The translations under genes and the position numbers were made by a program. From Candidatus Competibacteraceae bacterium (GTDB taxonomy: Bacteria; Pseudomonadota; Gammaproteobacteria; Competibacterales; Competibacteraceae), in assembly GCA_016712625.1 (NCBI GenBank), contig JADJQQ010000018.1, positions 1-64,000 of the forward strand: a stretch of DNA of 64,000 bases, given 5' to 3'. This document shows, in pieces, positions 10,701 to 20,729 of the stretch (position 1 is its first letter; every line of letters starts with the position of its first letter). Under the pieces are notes generated by a model. It saw only the letters and a program-made list of their open reading frames with translations. It ran no database searches and had not been told where the DNA came from.

Positions 10701-11790
10701 ATGAAACCCCACCGACAGAAATCAACGGCGGGTCCTTCACGACTCGGGCGCGCGTTGGGTCGAGAGCTTGCGGCGTGGTCCAGGGTGCAATCAGTGCAAG
10801 TGTGCCGGGAGATCAACACGGTAGCGGAAGGAGCCGATTCCCGGGAAGCGTTACCGCTGCCCGGTTTCCGGATTCCCGGATATCCGCTTGGCTGCAAGCG
10901 GGTTGGCCCGCTGTGCGCCCTCTATTGAGGCATTGGCGACGAGACCGCCCGGATGTGGTCCATATCGCCACTGAAGGACCCTTGGGCTAGGCTGTCCTGC
11001 GCGCGGCCCAACGTTTGGGCATTCCCTGCATCGACGAGTTTCCATACGAATTTTCAACGCCCAGCCGCCTTACCGCCTGGGTTGGTTGGCTGGCCCGATC
11101 ACCGCCTATTTGCGGCATTTTCACAATCGGGGCGTACAACCCTGGCTGCCCGACCGAGGAGCTGGCCCAGCCACTTGCGCGCCCCGGCTTCCAGCGCACG
11201 TGTTGGGGCGGAGGCGCGGATACCGCGCTGTTCTCCAGCGGCGGCTGCACCCGGGTTGCGGGAATGTTGGGGCGTGGCTCCGCGCGCTTTGGCCGTTTTG
11301 TGCGTGGACGATTGGCGCGGAGAAAAATTTGCAGCGCCGCCTAGCCAGGCGATCCGCCAGTTAGCCCGATGCCCGCCTGATTTTTGGTCGGCGACGGGGC
11401 CCATGGCCATCGCTTGCGCGCCCATCATCCCAGTTTCGGTTGTTGCGGGATGCGCCAGGGTGCGAGGATTTCCGGCCGCCCATTACGCCTCGGCCGACGT
11501 GTTCCCTGTTCCCAAGCTTCGACCGAAACGTTTGGCAATGTCGTGTTGGAAGCGATGGCAGCGTGGTCTGGCGGTCGGGGCCTTCGATCACGCCGCTACC
11601 ACGCTCTAAGCCGGATCCGGCCGCTGCGGCCTGCTGGCGCTCCGGTGACGCGGCGGCGTTCATCTCCGTTGCGACCGCCTTGGTACGAGATCGGGGAGTG
11701 CTCGCGGCGATGGGTCGTTGCCCGACAGGCGGTACTCGGTCTGGACAGCGAACGGATTTTACGACCGTCTGGAGCCTTGCTCGCGAGCGT
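10701..11790 (+). pseudogene. GT4-family glycosyltransferase, Agt-like glycolipid synthase (frameshifted)
   Basis: Segments read in order across frames are LPLPGFRIPGYP, DRPDVVHIATEGPLG, GIPCIDEF, AYLRHFHNRGVQ, RECWGVAPRALAVLCV, HYASADVFPVP, ETFGNVVLEAMA and RDRGVLAAMGR. This is the standard GT-B order, with the E-x7-E region (FGNVVLEAM) near the C-terminus. In phosphate-starved proteobacteria such enzymes (Agt) glycosylate the diacylglycerol released by PlcP. The substrate cannot be read from sequence; the role is inferred from the neighbourhood (plcP, phoX, PAP2, ols genes). Confidence 0.72.
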
Positions 11791-11809
11791 GACTGCCCGG
11801 GAGAAACTC

Positions 11810-12390
11810 ATGCCCGACCGTCGCTCGCCCAATCTGACGTTTCCAGCCTCTACCGCCACGGTCCGCTGGCCACGCCCGACCGACGGGAATTGGCCTGGTG
11901 CCTGCGCTCCCAGCTGGTGATCCGTCATCGCCCGGGCACGCGCCATTTGCGGTGGTCAACGGGGATGGCGTTCTGGTAGGCTTGATAGCCGCGTTTACTG
12001 CGCTTCGGGGCACGGCCGCCGTCAGTGGTCCAGTCGGAACGCTGCTGGTCGCCGCGGTCGGCTTGGTCCTTACAAAGCATTGAAAGCGCGCACGATCCGT
12101 TTTCTCCCGTACGCCCGCAACCGCCAAATCGAGGCCGCGCGTGGCGCCGCTGGATGAGTGCAGCTTTCCGTCGGGGTATTACCTTGCACGCGGTGTCCTT
12201 CACCCTGGTCGCGGTTTACTACTATCCAGCGCTCGGATGGTTGTTGATCCCGTTCGCGATGCTGGTAGCGCTGTCGCGCATCGTTTTAGGGCTGCACTAC
12301 CCCAGCGACGTGCTGGCTGGCGCGTTGCTGGGCGACGCGCTGGCGATCTTGGCTTTGGCGAGCGGTCATCATGATTTAACGAACCGGTAA
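11810..12390 (+). pseudogene. PAP2-family lipid phosphatase (frameshifted)
   Basis: The phosphatase signature is split over frames: KALKARTIR-x-YARNRQIEAARG (motif 1, K-x6-RP-like), SFRSGYYLHAVSFTLVA (motif 2, PSGH-like), and SRIVLGLHYPSDVLAGALLGDALAILAL (motif 3, SR-x5-H-x3-D). The last stretch is intact and decisive. Hydrophobic segments indicate a membrane protein of about 190 residues. It probably dephosphorylates phosphatidate or a related lipid, feeding diacylglycerol to the remodelling enzymes around it. Confidence 0.75.
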
Positions 12391-12460
12391 AATAGCTGCA
12401 ACGCAACGCGCCTAGGCTTTGCTCGCACCGTTGTTACCCGCCGTTCGGGGAGCCTGCCCT

Positions 12461-13228
12461 GAGCATCGAATTATCTGGTATTGCCGCCCCGCCCACCTGC
12501 TTCCGATCCCTTCTCCGTCAGCAGCGCCGCCATAAGCCGATGTGGCGCTGCGCGCCCAGGACACCGCGTGGCCCGCGCCGCGTTGAACACGGTCTTCGCC
12601 GAAGAGATGGGGACAAACCACATAATCGGTTGCCGGGTGTGGATCATGACGCTCGACGAGCATTGCCAGCATCTGATCGTCCCGCGATCGGCTTCCGGCC
12701 AGGTGGTCGGCTGCACCCGCATCCTCACCGCCGACGCTGCCGAGCACGCTGGCGGTTTTTATTCAGAAACCGACTTGATCTGGGATTGGTGTTGACGCTG
12801 CCAGGCCGCTTGATGGAGATCGGCCGCACCTGCGTCCATCCCGATTACCGCAATGGGGCAACCATCGGGGTCGCTGTGGTCCGGTTCAGCGACCTTCATC
12901 GCCAAACACGCGATCGACCATCTGATCGGTTGCGCCAGCATCCCGCTGGAGAGGATGGCGAAGCGGCGCGGGCGCTCTACGCTGGCACAACGCCATCTGG
13001 TCCCGGAACCGCTGCGGGTGCAACCGCGCTGGCCGCTACCCCGCCGCGATGGCCTTGAGCCGCTGGTCGGCTCGATGCCGCCCTTGCTCAAGGCGTATTG
13101 CGGGCTGGGGCGCGGATCGGCGGCGAGCCGTCTTGGACCCGAGTTCCATGTCGCCGATGTTTATCATCCTACTGTACTCTGGCGCATTGAACCGCTACGC
13201 CCGGCATTTCCTGGATCGCGATCAATGA
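12461..13228 (+). pseudogene. olsB: OlsB-type ornithine lipid N-acyltransferase (frameshifted)
   Basis: OlsB transfers a 3-hydroxyacyl chain to the alpha-amino group of ornithine. Readable pieces are ALNTVFAEEMG, DEHCQHLIVPRSASGQVVGCTRILTAD, GGFYSETD, LVLTLPGRLMEIGRTCVHPDYRNGATIGV, HAIDHLIGCASIPLE and LVPEPLRVQPRWPLP, followed by FHVADV. This is the acyltransferase order of the family, in at least three frames. The stop overlaps the next gene (ATGA). The start is inferred and uncertain. Confidence 0.8.
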
Positions 13229-13990
13229 GCGCCCTCTGGCGAAGCGCTTGGCCCGCATCGTCCGGCGCGGTATGCACGCAACCCCCATGCTAAACCTGCA
13301 TCTTTGTTGATGGGCCTGGTTACCGACGCCGCGCTGGGGCCAGCCGCCAGCGCCACCGCTCACCACGCCGCTGGTCTGGTGGAGTCGGCGTTATGCTGAT
13401 TCTAAACGTGAGGTTCCATGTAAAGGAACCCCGCATGCCGGCGACACCCTATTCGTGGCCAATCATTTTCGTGGCTCGATATCTTCTGCATCGCGTCGGT
13501 CCCCACCTCACTTTCTAGCCAAACGAGATGTGGCGGCTTGGCCGCTGTTTGGTTGGCTGTGCCGTCGGGCGGGGACCCGCGCTCCAGCGCGGCCCGTAGC
13601 GACGGCGCGACGGAAGCCATCGAGCAACTGGTTTGGCGCTTGCGTCGCGGCGAGCGCGTGCTGGTGTTTCCAGAAGGCACTTCGACCATCGGTGAATCCG
13701 TCAGGCGGTTTCATCCCCGACTGTTTAAAGCGGCGCTGCTGGCCCACGCTGCTCGGTGCAGGCCATCGCTTTGCGTTATCCCCAGGCGCGACGAACCAAC
13801 CCGGCCCTGTGCCCCTTTGTCGACGATGCGCTCTTGCCGCATCTGTGGCGGCTTGCTGGGCGAGCCGGCTATTCGCGTCGAACTTTTTGGCGAGGTCTAT
13901 TTTTCCGCATTTCTCTCGGGATGCATTAGCCAGGCTAACTTACAGCGTAGTATGTCATTTTATAGGAATGTTACAGGAGGGTCAGACAGT
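13225..13990 (+). pseudogene. olsA: OlsA-type lyso-ornithine lipid O-acyltransferase (frameshifted)
   Basis: This is a PlsC-family acyltransferase that adds the second fatty acid to lyso-ornithine lipid. Visible motifs are TLFVANH (start of the HX4D motif, with the Asp lost in a frame change), FLAKRDVAAWPLFGWL, RLRRGERVLVFPEGTSTIGESV (motif III, FPEGT) and a C-terminal RVELFGEVYF. The ATG overlaps the olsB stop, so the two are translationally coupled as in other olsBA operons. The 3' end is unclear. Confidence 0.78.
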
Positions 13991-14289
13991 AAGCCGTATG
14001 ATTTGCAAACCGCCGTCCGCCCTCTAAAGCCATTGGCTCTCGCCTTATTCAGCAAATAAATTTAACGAGTCTCATTCTTTCCGCATCCTTCAGCAGTCTC
14101 TGCCCAGGGCCGAGTCGTCCGTATCCCAAAGTCTGTATTGATCCGTTCGTTCCCGATCGTCGCCCCAGACGGCGACAGGGGAATGTTGGGCCACACAATC
14201 CCCTGAACTTGACCCGCTGACGCGGGATGCGCTCCTGCCGGTTCTGCTTGGGCTATCGAAAATTATCACCAGGGTATCAACAGTATTGC

Positions 14290-15710
14290 CAATTACTGGC
14301 GATTGCGCCCGCGCTGAGGCGGCCGGGGCGGAGCAACCGAAAGTGAGTGGGGTTGCCACCGAGATCACCACCATGGCGCGGCAGGGCTGCGCGCAAGGCA
14401 AGAGCAGTCCAGGAATCCCCGGTCGATGCGACTCTCGTTCTTTACACCCAACGTGGTGTTCTCCGCGCTGTGGCGCGCAAGCCTTATCAATTGCTCGACA
14501 CAGTAAGCCAGCGTCAAAAAAGACGTTTACTCTCTTCAGCAGTCCGGCCTTGCTGGGCGACCGCATGTGGGCGTTCCGCCTGCCCGGCGTTTCTATGCCC
14601 GGCCTGAATTCGCGCAGAAAGGCCCAGCCTGAATGTTCGATTTCGCCACCGCCTGGCTGATCCAGCAAAAAAGGCGCCCGGCGGCAAAACCACACGCTGG
14701 AAGCCCTCCATTACCTGGCCGCCCTCGGCAGGCCGTCGCAACGGCAGACGCTTGATAAGCCGCCGCTCGATATCATCGCCACCCCCTGGAAGCGATTGGT
14801 TTTTGATGAGGAGCATCGGGTCAGTCGGCGGGGCTACACGCTGTGCTTTCTCGACCAGCTGCAAGATGCGTTGCGAAGGCGGGATGTCTATGTTGAAAAC
14901 AGCGACCGCTGGGAAGATCCCAGGGCAAAGTTGTTGCGGGGCGCGGATTGGCAAGGCGAACCGGAGCAGGTCTGCCGCTCGCTGGGGCCTGAACCCGACC
15001 GAGATCATGACCGACACCGCTGGGACCAGTGACCCTGGTGTTTGGCTTGTTCTGGCTACTCGGCCGCATTTTCGCCGCCCTGGCCGACGCGGGCGAGGCG
15101 GTTCTTCGGGCAAACCCGAATGCGGATTAGGGCGTGCTCAATGACCTGGCTCGTGGCCGCGTGGACACCCGCCGCAGGCAGAGAGCAGCATTGGGATGAC
15201 ATGATCAGAGTCGCCGGGTCACTGAAAACGGAAACGCGGGCATCCGAACTCCTCCGCACGCTGCTGGCGAGGAACGGCCCTCCGGCTCGGCCAAGGCTAT
15301 CATCGAGGCCGGACGCATCAACAAAACCGTGTACCGCTCAACTACATCGATCGACGAGGACTACCGCCGCTGGACTGAACTGGCCGAACCGCGGCGAGGG
15401 CGGGACGCCGTGGCCCGCGCCATTTGCCACGGTCACGGGGAGACCGCAGCGGTACCGCGAAAGGAGGATCAGCTGGGCGCGCTGTTGGTGACCAACGCCG
15501 TCGTGTTGTGGAATACCCTCTACAGGCAGGCCGCGCTGGACCATCTGCGACGGCTGTCGGTGGACATCCGGGCGGAGGATGAACGCAGACTGCTCGCCCT
15601 TGGGGCGGGGCGTTCAATGTGCTGAGATTACTCGTTTCACCCTAGGGAGCAGGTCGTGAAAGGGTAACTCAGCCGCTAGAACCAGCCGACGGACGACATC
15701 GACGGCCCTT
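14290..15710 (+). pseudogene. tnpA: Tn3-family transposase TnpA, degenerate C-terminal half
   Basis: Segments read across several frames are RRGYTLCFLDQLQDALRRRDVYVENSDRW, DPRAKLL, MIRVAGSLK, SELLRTLLA, DEDYRRW, RGEGRDAVARAICHGH, EDQLGALLVTNAVVLWNTLY and DHLRRLSVDIRAEDE. These are typical of the DDE and C-terminal regions of Tn3-type TnpA. The N-terminal third is absent or unreadable. It ends at a 38-base Tn3-type terminal repeat, as expected for a transposase gene reading toward its own end. Confidence 0.75.
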
Positions 15711-15745
15711 AGCGTACGTTTCTGTACCGTTGAACTTCAAACCCC
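15708..15745 (+). repeat. Tn3-family 38-base terminal inverted repeat
   Basis: The 38 bases start CTTAGCGTACG and end CCCC. This matches the inner (CTTAGCGT) and outer (CCCC) conserved ends of Tn3/Tn21-type repeats at the exact family length. It lies immediately after the tnpA remnant. A matching left repeat was not found in the window. Confidence 0.75.
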
Positions 15746-15900
15746 GCTGTCAAGGCCATGCCGTTCGCGAGCTAATACGCGCCACCGACAGCCGCCCGCT
15801 TCGGCCGATGGGTCGCCAAGGCCAACGGTCACTCCTGCTTGCGCGTCGGCTCAAACGATTCCTAATGAAAATCTTTATTGGTCCTAGCAAGAACCCCTCG

Positions 15901-15923
15901 ATAGTTTTACTATGGTAAACTAT
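15901..15923. promoter_or_regulatory. Palindromic operator before mazE
   Basis: ATAGTTT...AAACTAT is an imperfect palindrome centred on a TAC-TAT-GGTA core, ending 17 bases before the mazE ATG. It fits an autoregulatory site for the MazEF complex. The short spacer with GGAG also serves as the ribosome site. Confidence 0.55.
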
Positions 15924-15940
15924 AGGAGTCAGCCACGTTG

Positions 15941-16177
15941 ATGGCTTCATTACGTCGTTCTACGGTGGCTCGTTGATTGCTACCATTCCCCCAGTCCGAT
16001 GTTGAGCAAAACCAGCTTGAGGCAGGGCTGTACTGTCCGTTGAGATTTCAGGCGCAGAGCCACGGCCAAACCCGCTCGCCCGCGTGGCGCTTTTGACAGG
16101 GTTGCTAGCCGCTACCCCCAAGTTACAGCGCGTAAAGGGGCTGGGGATGAACTACGCCGGTAGGAAACGAGCGATGA
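15941..16177 (+). pseudogene. mazE: MazE-type antitoxin (frameshifted)
   Basis: This is an AbrB-fold antitoxin that would neutralise MazF. It starts MASLRRS, which together with SLIATIP in the next frame matches the TLRRSGGSLIMTIP start of the family. NQLEAG then appears and the end GNER* overlaps the toxin start. Frame changes lie in the first 20 codons and the middle. The identity depends on position and the N-terminal motif. Confidence 0.6.
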
Positions 16178-16519
16178 AGGCTCCAAATCGGGGCGATATT
16201 CTCCACCTCCAGTTCGATCCAGCGAGCGGACGAGATGCAAGGCCCCCATTTCTGCATGGTGGTCTCGCCCAAAGCCTTCAACCAGCGGTTTCAGCTCGCC
16301 TCAGTCTGTCCTATTTCCGGCGGTATGGCGGCCATAGCCCGCGATTCCGGCTTTCTCATACCGCTGACGGGGTCCGGCTTGAGTTGAACGGCGCATTCAC
16401 GCTCACCAAGTCAAGTCGCTAGACTGGAAAGCGCGAAAGGCGAGCATTGTTGAGCGCGCACCGCCGCACATCGTTAGCCAGTGCTGGAGTGCCTGATTTC
16501 GGTTTTGGAAGATGAGTGA
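16174..16519 (+). pseudogene. mazF: MazF/PemK-type endoribonuclease toxin (frameshifted)
   Basis: This is an mRNA-cleaving toxin of the PemK/MazF family. It starts MKAPNRGDILHLQFDPASGRD, matching the family's N-terminal P-x-RGDI-x-W/H-L-x-F-x-P-x-x-G motif. FHMVVSPKAFNQRF-like and CPISGGMAAIARDSGF-like segments follow in shifted frames, and it ends CLISVLEDE. The ATG overlaps the antitoxin stop (ATGA). About 115 residues if repaired. Confidence 0.72.
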
Positions 16520-16713
16520 CTAAATCGAAAGCCGCCATGGACCAGTCGGCGAGCTGCATTTTGAAACGTTACGGTTGCCTATGATGCCGCTAAGCAGCAG
16601 GTGAAGAATTGAAAAGCCGCAACCCTGACTGGAAGTGAGGTTTCTAAGAGTTGCCTTTGCTGAAAGCAAGCGAGGCTTAGCGTGCTTCAATTTCCGTTTC
16701 GTGGGCTGACCCC

Positions 16714-17185
16714 TTAAAGATCGGTTCTTCTTTTATGAAGGATCGTACCGTAGTGGCCATCTGAGGCCGGCTCAGGTTGAATCGTGACCACGGGCAACAG
16801 GCCCAGCCGTCGTACCCGCCGAGCAAACTCGCGGTCATCGAAGGACGCCACGCGCTCGCAATCCCGATAGCTCGCATGGTGCAAGGCATCCGCCAAATCA
16901 AGCCCGGCCGCCGCGTGCGGAGCGCCTGCCGCACGGCCTCACGATCTTCGATCATGACTTGAGGTAAGGCTAGAAAGTGCTCCAAGATCGATAATTTCAG
17001 CGGCCGAAAAGCCAAAGTAGCTGCGCATCACCCACTCCAATTCCAACAAGACTGTTTTTGCACACCTTAAGCGGTTGGCCGGACTCGATCAGACGGCGCG
17101 CCGCGTCCCGCTGTTTTTCCGCTTCCGCGTCACCCACGTCTTGAATGTAATACCGAGCGAGAACGTTGGTATCCAAGCCGATCAT
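16714..17185 (-). pseudogene. PIN-domain (VapC-like) ribonuclease toxin (frameshifted)
   Basis: The N-terminus MIGLDTNVLARYYIQD carries the first PIN Asp. MIEDREAVRQAL, ADALHHASYRDCERVASFDDREFARRVRRLGLLPVVTI follows in other frames and supplies the later acidic residues. The 5' end is 5 bases from the stop of the AbrB-type antitoxin, a standard antitoxin-toxin arrangement. About 135 residues when repaired; at least two indels. Confidence 0.72.
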
Positions 17186-17189
17186 GGCG

Positions 17190-17412
17190 TTAACAGATCG
17201 GCCGGATCAAAATCCGCCGGAGAGTAGGCCGCGGGCTTTTTAGCATTCCGAAACCATCCGGTGCGACCGCCCGCGGTGTGCTTTTGACGCGCAATTCAAC
17301 ATGGTCCCGACCAGGCAAAACTCGATGGTGCTTCCCCGCCGAATTCCCAGCCGCTGCCGCACGGCTTTTGAATCGTGACTTGGCCTTTACTCGTCACCGA
17401 TGAATGGGTCAT
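17190..17412 (-). pseudogene. AbrB/SpoVT-type antitoxin (frameshifted)
   Basis: It begins MTHSSVTSKGQVTI, the hallmark of AbrB-like antitoxins. After an indel it continues VRQRLGIRRGSTIEFCLVGDHVELRVKS. The C-terminus runs into the PIN toxin start 5 bases on. It would bind and neutralise the toxin and repress the pair. Confidence 0.75.
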
Positions 17413-17639
17413 GGGCTTCTCCAAAGTAATACTGAGTAATACTCTTCCCAGTCTACCGTTTTCTGTAAGTCACGCCAACTTTAGAACGTTACGCTACTGA
17501 CCGTCATGATCGCGCCTCGACGTCGATGCCCCCACAGACACCGCGCTCATCCGTCCCGATAATCTGCCACTACCGAGTGCCACGCACCGGCGCCGTACCG
17601 CTGGAATCGGGAGTGGTTTGCCAATCTCCGGAACGGCGT

Positions 17640-17935
17640 GATTCAGGTCGGCGGCATGGGCATCCTGGAGCGCTTGAACCGCACCTTGGCTAACGTGTTC
17701 GTGTTTCGCCACAAGTCGGTACTACTCTTAACCTACGGAAGTCTTTTTGGGGCACTACAACCTTATATCGACGCGGCCCTCGCCCAATTGCGCCGGGAGG
17801 GCCGCATGGTCGGGACGAGGATGGCGCCAGACTTTCGCCGCTGATCCACGGACACATCCACGTCCTCGGTCGGTACTCGTTCTTGATACCCGAATCCGTT
17901 GCTACAGGCGAACTGCGACCACTGCGCAATCCAGC
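17640..17935 (+). pseudogene. Second Tn3-family TnpA C-terminal fragment
   Basis: YIDAALAQLRREGR and PLIHGHIHVLGRYSFLIPESVATGELRPLRNP read in neighbouring frames and match the last 50 residues of Tn3-type transposases (HINxLGRYxF...GELRPLR). It is a separate copy from the fragment ending at 15710. An upstream piece (RLNRTLANVFVFRH) was not assigned. Confidence 0.6.
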
Positions 17936-17999
17936 ACAATCTCGATTAGCCACACTCCATGCCGCTTTTTATAGCGTGACGCTGGCTTAAAAGGACTTT

Positions 18000-18340
18000 C
18001 CGTCTCTGGAACGCATGGAGCGTGCCTTGGCGATCTACCCGATCATCGTCTGGCGTATCTTGTGCACCTGGTCGCCTGCAGCCGCGACTGCCCGAACGTG
18101 CCGTGTGACGCGACGCTCAATCCGGGCATGGCGGGCCGCCCGGCTCGTGGCCCGGCGGTGCCAGCCTCCTCGGCACCGCCGTCCCCGGGGGGAGATAGCG
18201 CGCCTCGCCGGCTTCGGCGGCTCCTTGGGTCGCAAAAAGCGAGGGTCATCCCGGTCCCAAAGCCCTTTGGGAAGGGATGCCGTGTGTTGAACTTCGCCAT
18301 CGCCACCGCCACCGCCACCGCCACCGCCAAACAGGCGTTC
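18000..18340 (+). pseudogene. IS4-family (Tn5-like) transposase C-terminal fragment
   Basis: LERMERALAIYPIIVWRI, followed in shifted frames by HLVA-x-SRDCPNVPCD and GGSLGRKxxGxPG-like pieces, matches the C-terminal domain of IS4/Tn5-type transposases. The catalytic domain is missing. The fragment ends in a CGCCAC repeat tract. Confidence 0.6.
18295..18329. repeat. Short tandem repeat (CGCCAC)n
   Basis: About five and a half copies of a CGCCAC hexamer lie at the end of the IS4-like fragment and would encode alternating Ala-Thr. It is a candidate for replication slippage. Confidence 0.8.
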
Positions 18341-18392
18341 GTTCCATCAGGCTGACTAGTGGGCAATCGAGTGCACTTTAAGGAGTTCAATC

Positions 18393-20491
18393 ATGAATGA
18401 CGCAGAATATAAATACCTTCGTGGATTGATTGAAGCGATGGCAAAGAAGCAGTTCCTACCCGCTGATATGGATCAGATGGAGAAAACTTTTTCGAAGCTG
18501 AACTATCCGCGAAAGCCAACAATCTCGAGATTCAATCCTTGAAGGACTGGAAAAGAGCCGAGACAAGGAAACAACCAAGGAAGAACGCCAGAAGATTGAA
18601 AAAAATCTGGAAAATCTTGCCAAGGCGCTGCCTGGCGTGACCAAGGGCACGTTGTCCGCGATCACGGCTTTCAAGAGTGGCGATGCCATCAGTGGGTCCG
18701 CGGCGATTATGGACATCTGCGCATCTTTGGCCCCTCTTCTGGCCGGCCTATCGGCCGCTGGTGGTCCTCCAGGTATGATCGTCGGGGCGATCTTCTCCAT
18801 GGTGGGGCAGATTCTCAGCTTCTTCGCCCCGCAATCGGAGTCGCTGACGTCAAAGATCGAAAAGCTCTTGAGAGACTTAAAGGCCGAAGAGACTCAGAAG
18901 GATATCACCACGGTTCACCAAGCCATCAGAGTGTACGCCTCCAGCTTGCGGCAAGCGACCCGCAGGGCCTCGTCGGCGATGGACGGGGATCAGCCTCTGT
19001 TGGACCTGATGGTCACTGACGAAATTATCAAGGCGATCAATCCTCGAAGGGAACACCGTGACGCTTTTCAGGGGAGCGATGAACTGGCTGAACGAGCCAA
19101 AAATCAAACTCTCGATCTCTGGCCCACCATCTTGAGCGCCGTGTGCCAGGCGTGGGCCGATATGATGGCGGCGGCCTTGACCCTGCTATCCCTCGTCCAT
19201 ACAGATGAGGTTCAGAACCATTATGAGACGGCGAAAAACTGACCGACCCGAAGGAGACGCGCCGAGTTGAAAAGGCACTGATGAAGCTTCAAGCGCATGT
19301 AATCGCCCGTCTCGTGATTTTCAAAGCTGACAATGACCTCCTCTTGGAGATTTTACAAGAGCTTGTGCCGGCAGCGCAGAATCGGGGCATGTTCTGGATG
19401 CTAGGCGAGAACCGTCAAACCTACGCCGGCACCCATATCAAGCAAGGCGAATTTAAGTCCCTAGGGGGAGGGGATGGGAAATGCATATCAGTGGCAGTAA
19501 CCAGGAAAGATATAGGCTCATCCCATCCCACGTACTACCAACTGGGTGTTGAACTGGGGACAATGGTCGCACTTATATATCGAAGATGCAGCCGCCATAC
19601 ACAGGCCAAGATAGCAAGCAGTTGGTCGATGAGAACGGGAAGGATGAATCCTTCCGCAGTCTATCCGACATTTGGGCCGAACCCGGCGACAAGCCGATCA
19701 ACATCCGGTTTTATACCGCAAAGGGCAAGGTCATCACAGGGTGTGGTGTCGACGTCGAGAAGGGCATGAACGAGGCAAGCCGTACCGGATACGCTCAAAC
19801 ACTCAAAGCCGACGTCAAGTCGGTGCGCGTGCTCCATAATCCGCAAGCGTTCTCGGACGATCCGGACAACACGCCGGACATCCTGAAAGGCGTCGACTTC
19901 TGCGTCTATGGAGGACTCGCCAGAGAGAACTCGGAGATCTTCGTAGACATCGGTAACGGAAAGTCGGGCTACGTGGCCTCGCCCTGGGGAGGTTACGACG
20001 GCCCCGGGGTCGACCGGCACTACCTGTGGGTCTTCGGATCGGGGCTGCGTGTACCACGCACGCCTCGGTCATGCGCTGCCTGAAAGAGAAAAAAAGGTGA
20101 GCCCAGGTGGATGGTACACTACCCCAACGACCTCTTGTATCGTGGCAACCAGAATCCCGCTCCTCCCGGTCCGAAGCCTTTGCAAGGCCTGGTTGATTTC
20201 TGTCCGTGTGAGGATGGAACGTTTGTCGCCGCCTTATACACAAGAACCGTGGTCCGCAAGTCTTATGACGCGAGGTCGAGCCATTATTATCATGAGTTCC
20301 GCGATGATAATGCGCTTTATACTGCGGTGTACCACACCGATCTTAAGAACAAGACCATCCGCGTCGACTGGACCAAGATCGAGGTCTCGACGGGAGTCCG
20401 CGTCCAAAAGCTGCCCGTGTTCTGCTGGCCACTGTTCGAGCGCTTGCCAGTGATGCTCGATCGGTTGGCCCCAGAGCTAGCTTCTCTGTAA
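18393..20491 (+). pseudogene. Large unrecognised protein with coiled coil and hydrophobic core (frameshifted)
   Basis: I do not recognise a family. Joining frames gives roughly 690 residues starting MNDAEYKYLRGLIEAMAKKQ. A Lys/Glu-rich coiled-coil-like stretch (ETTKEERQKIEKNLENLAKAL) is followed by GDAISGSAAIMDICASLAPL, then LAGLSAAGGPPGMIVGAIFS and MVGQILSFF. This looks like a helix-turn-helix hydrophobic hairpin as in alpha-helical pore formers. The C-terminal half (DNGRTYISKM..., FVDIGNGKSGYVASPWGGYDGPGVDRHYLWVFGSG, YHEFRDDNALYTAVYHT) looks beta-rich. Frame changes occur near 18510, 19225, 19565, 20040 and 20105. GC content is lower than in its neighbours, consistent with transfer. The toxin role is only a guess. 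Confidence 0.45.
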
Positions 20492-20499
20492 GGCACTGA

Positions 20500-20600
20500 A
20501 CCGCTCCGGGAATTCTGGAGGCTGTTTGGTGTGAGTCCAGGGTGATCGCGACGTTCTCGCGGCCGAGCAACGCCTGGATGTCCGCCGGCTCGCCTCCGGC
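20500..20600 (-). other. Possible tyrosine-recombinase C-terminal scrap
   Basis: The minus strand reads ADIQALLGRENVAITLDSH, which resembles the VQELLGHSSIAVTLD motif near the end of phage-type integrases. No catalytic tyrosine or upstream domain was found. The rest of 20,492-20,729 shows nothing recognisable. Confidence 0.25.
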
Positions 20601-20729
20601 CTTCGGCGGGTTGATGGCGAACGGGTACCGGGCCGATCATCTTATCGGTCCTCGGCCTTCTTTGGTGCCCTCCGCAGGCAGATTTTCGCGGCCTGGGCGG
20701 ATACCGGGGCGAGTTCTTCCGCCTCCGAT

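Noticed and set aside
18295..18329. Tandem CGCCAC repeat as part of a CRISPR array
   Set aside because: Unit is only 6 bases with no spacers; it is a simple sequence repeat.
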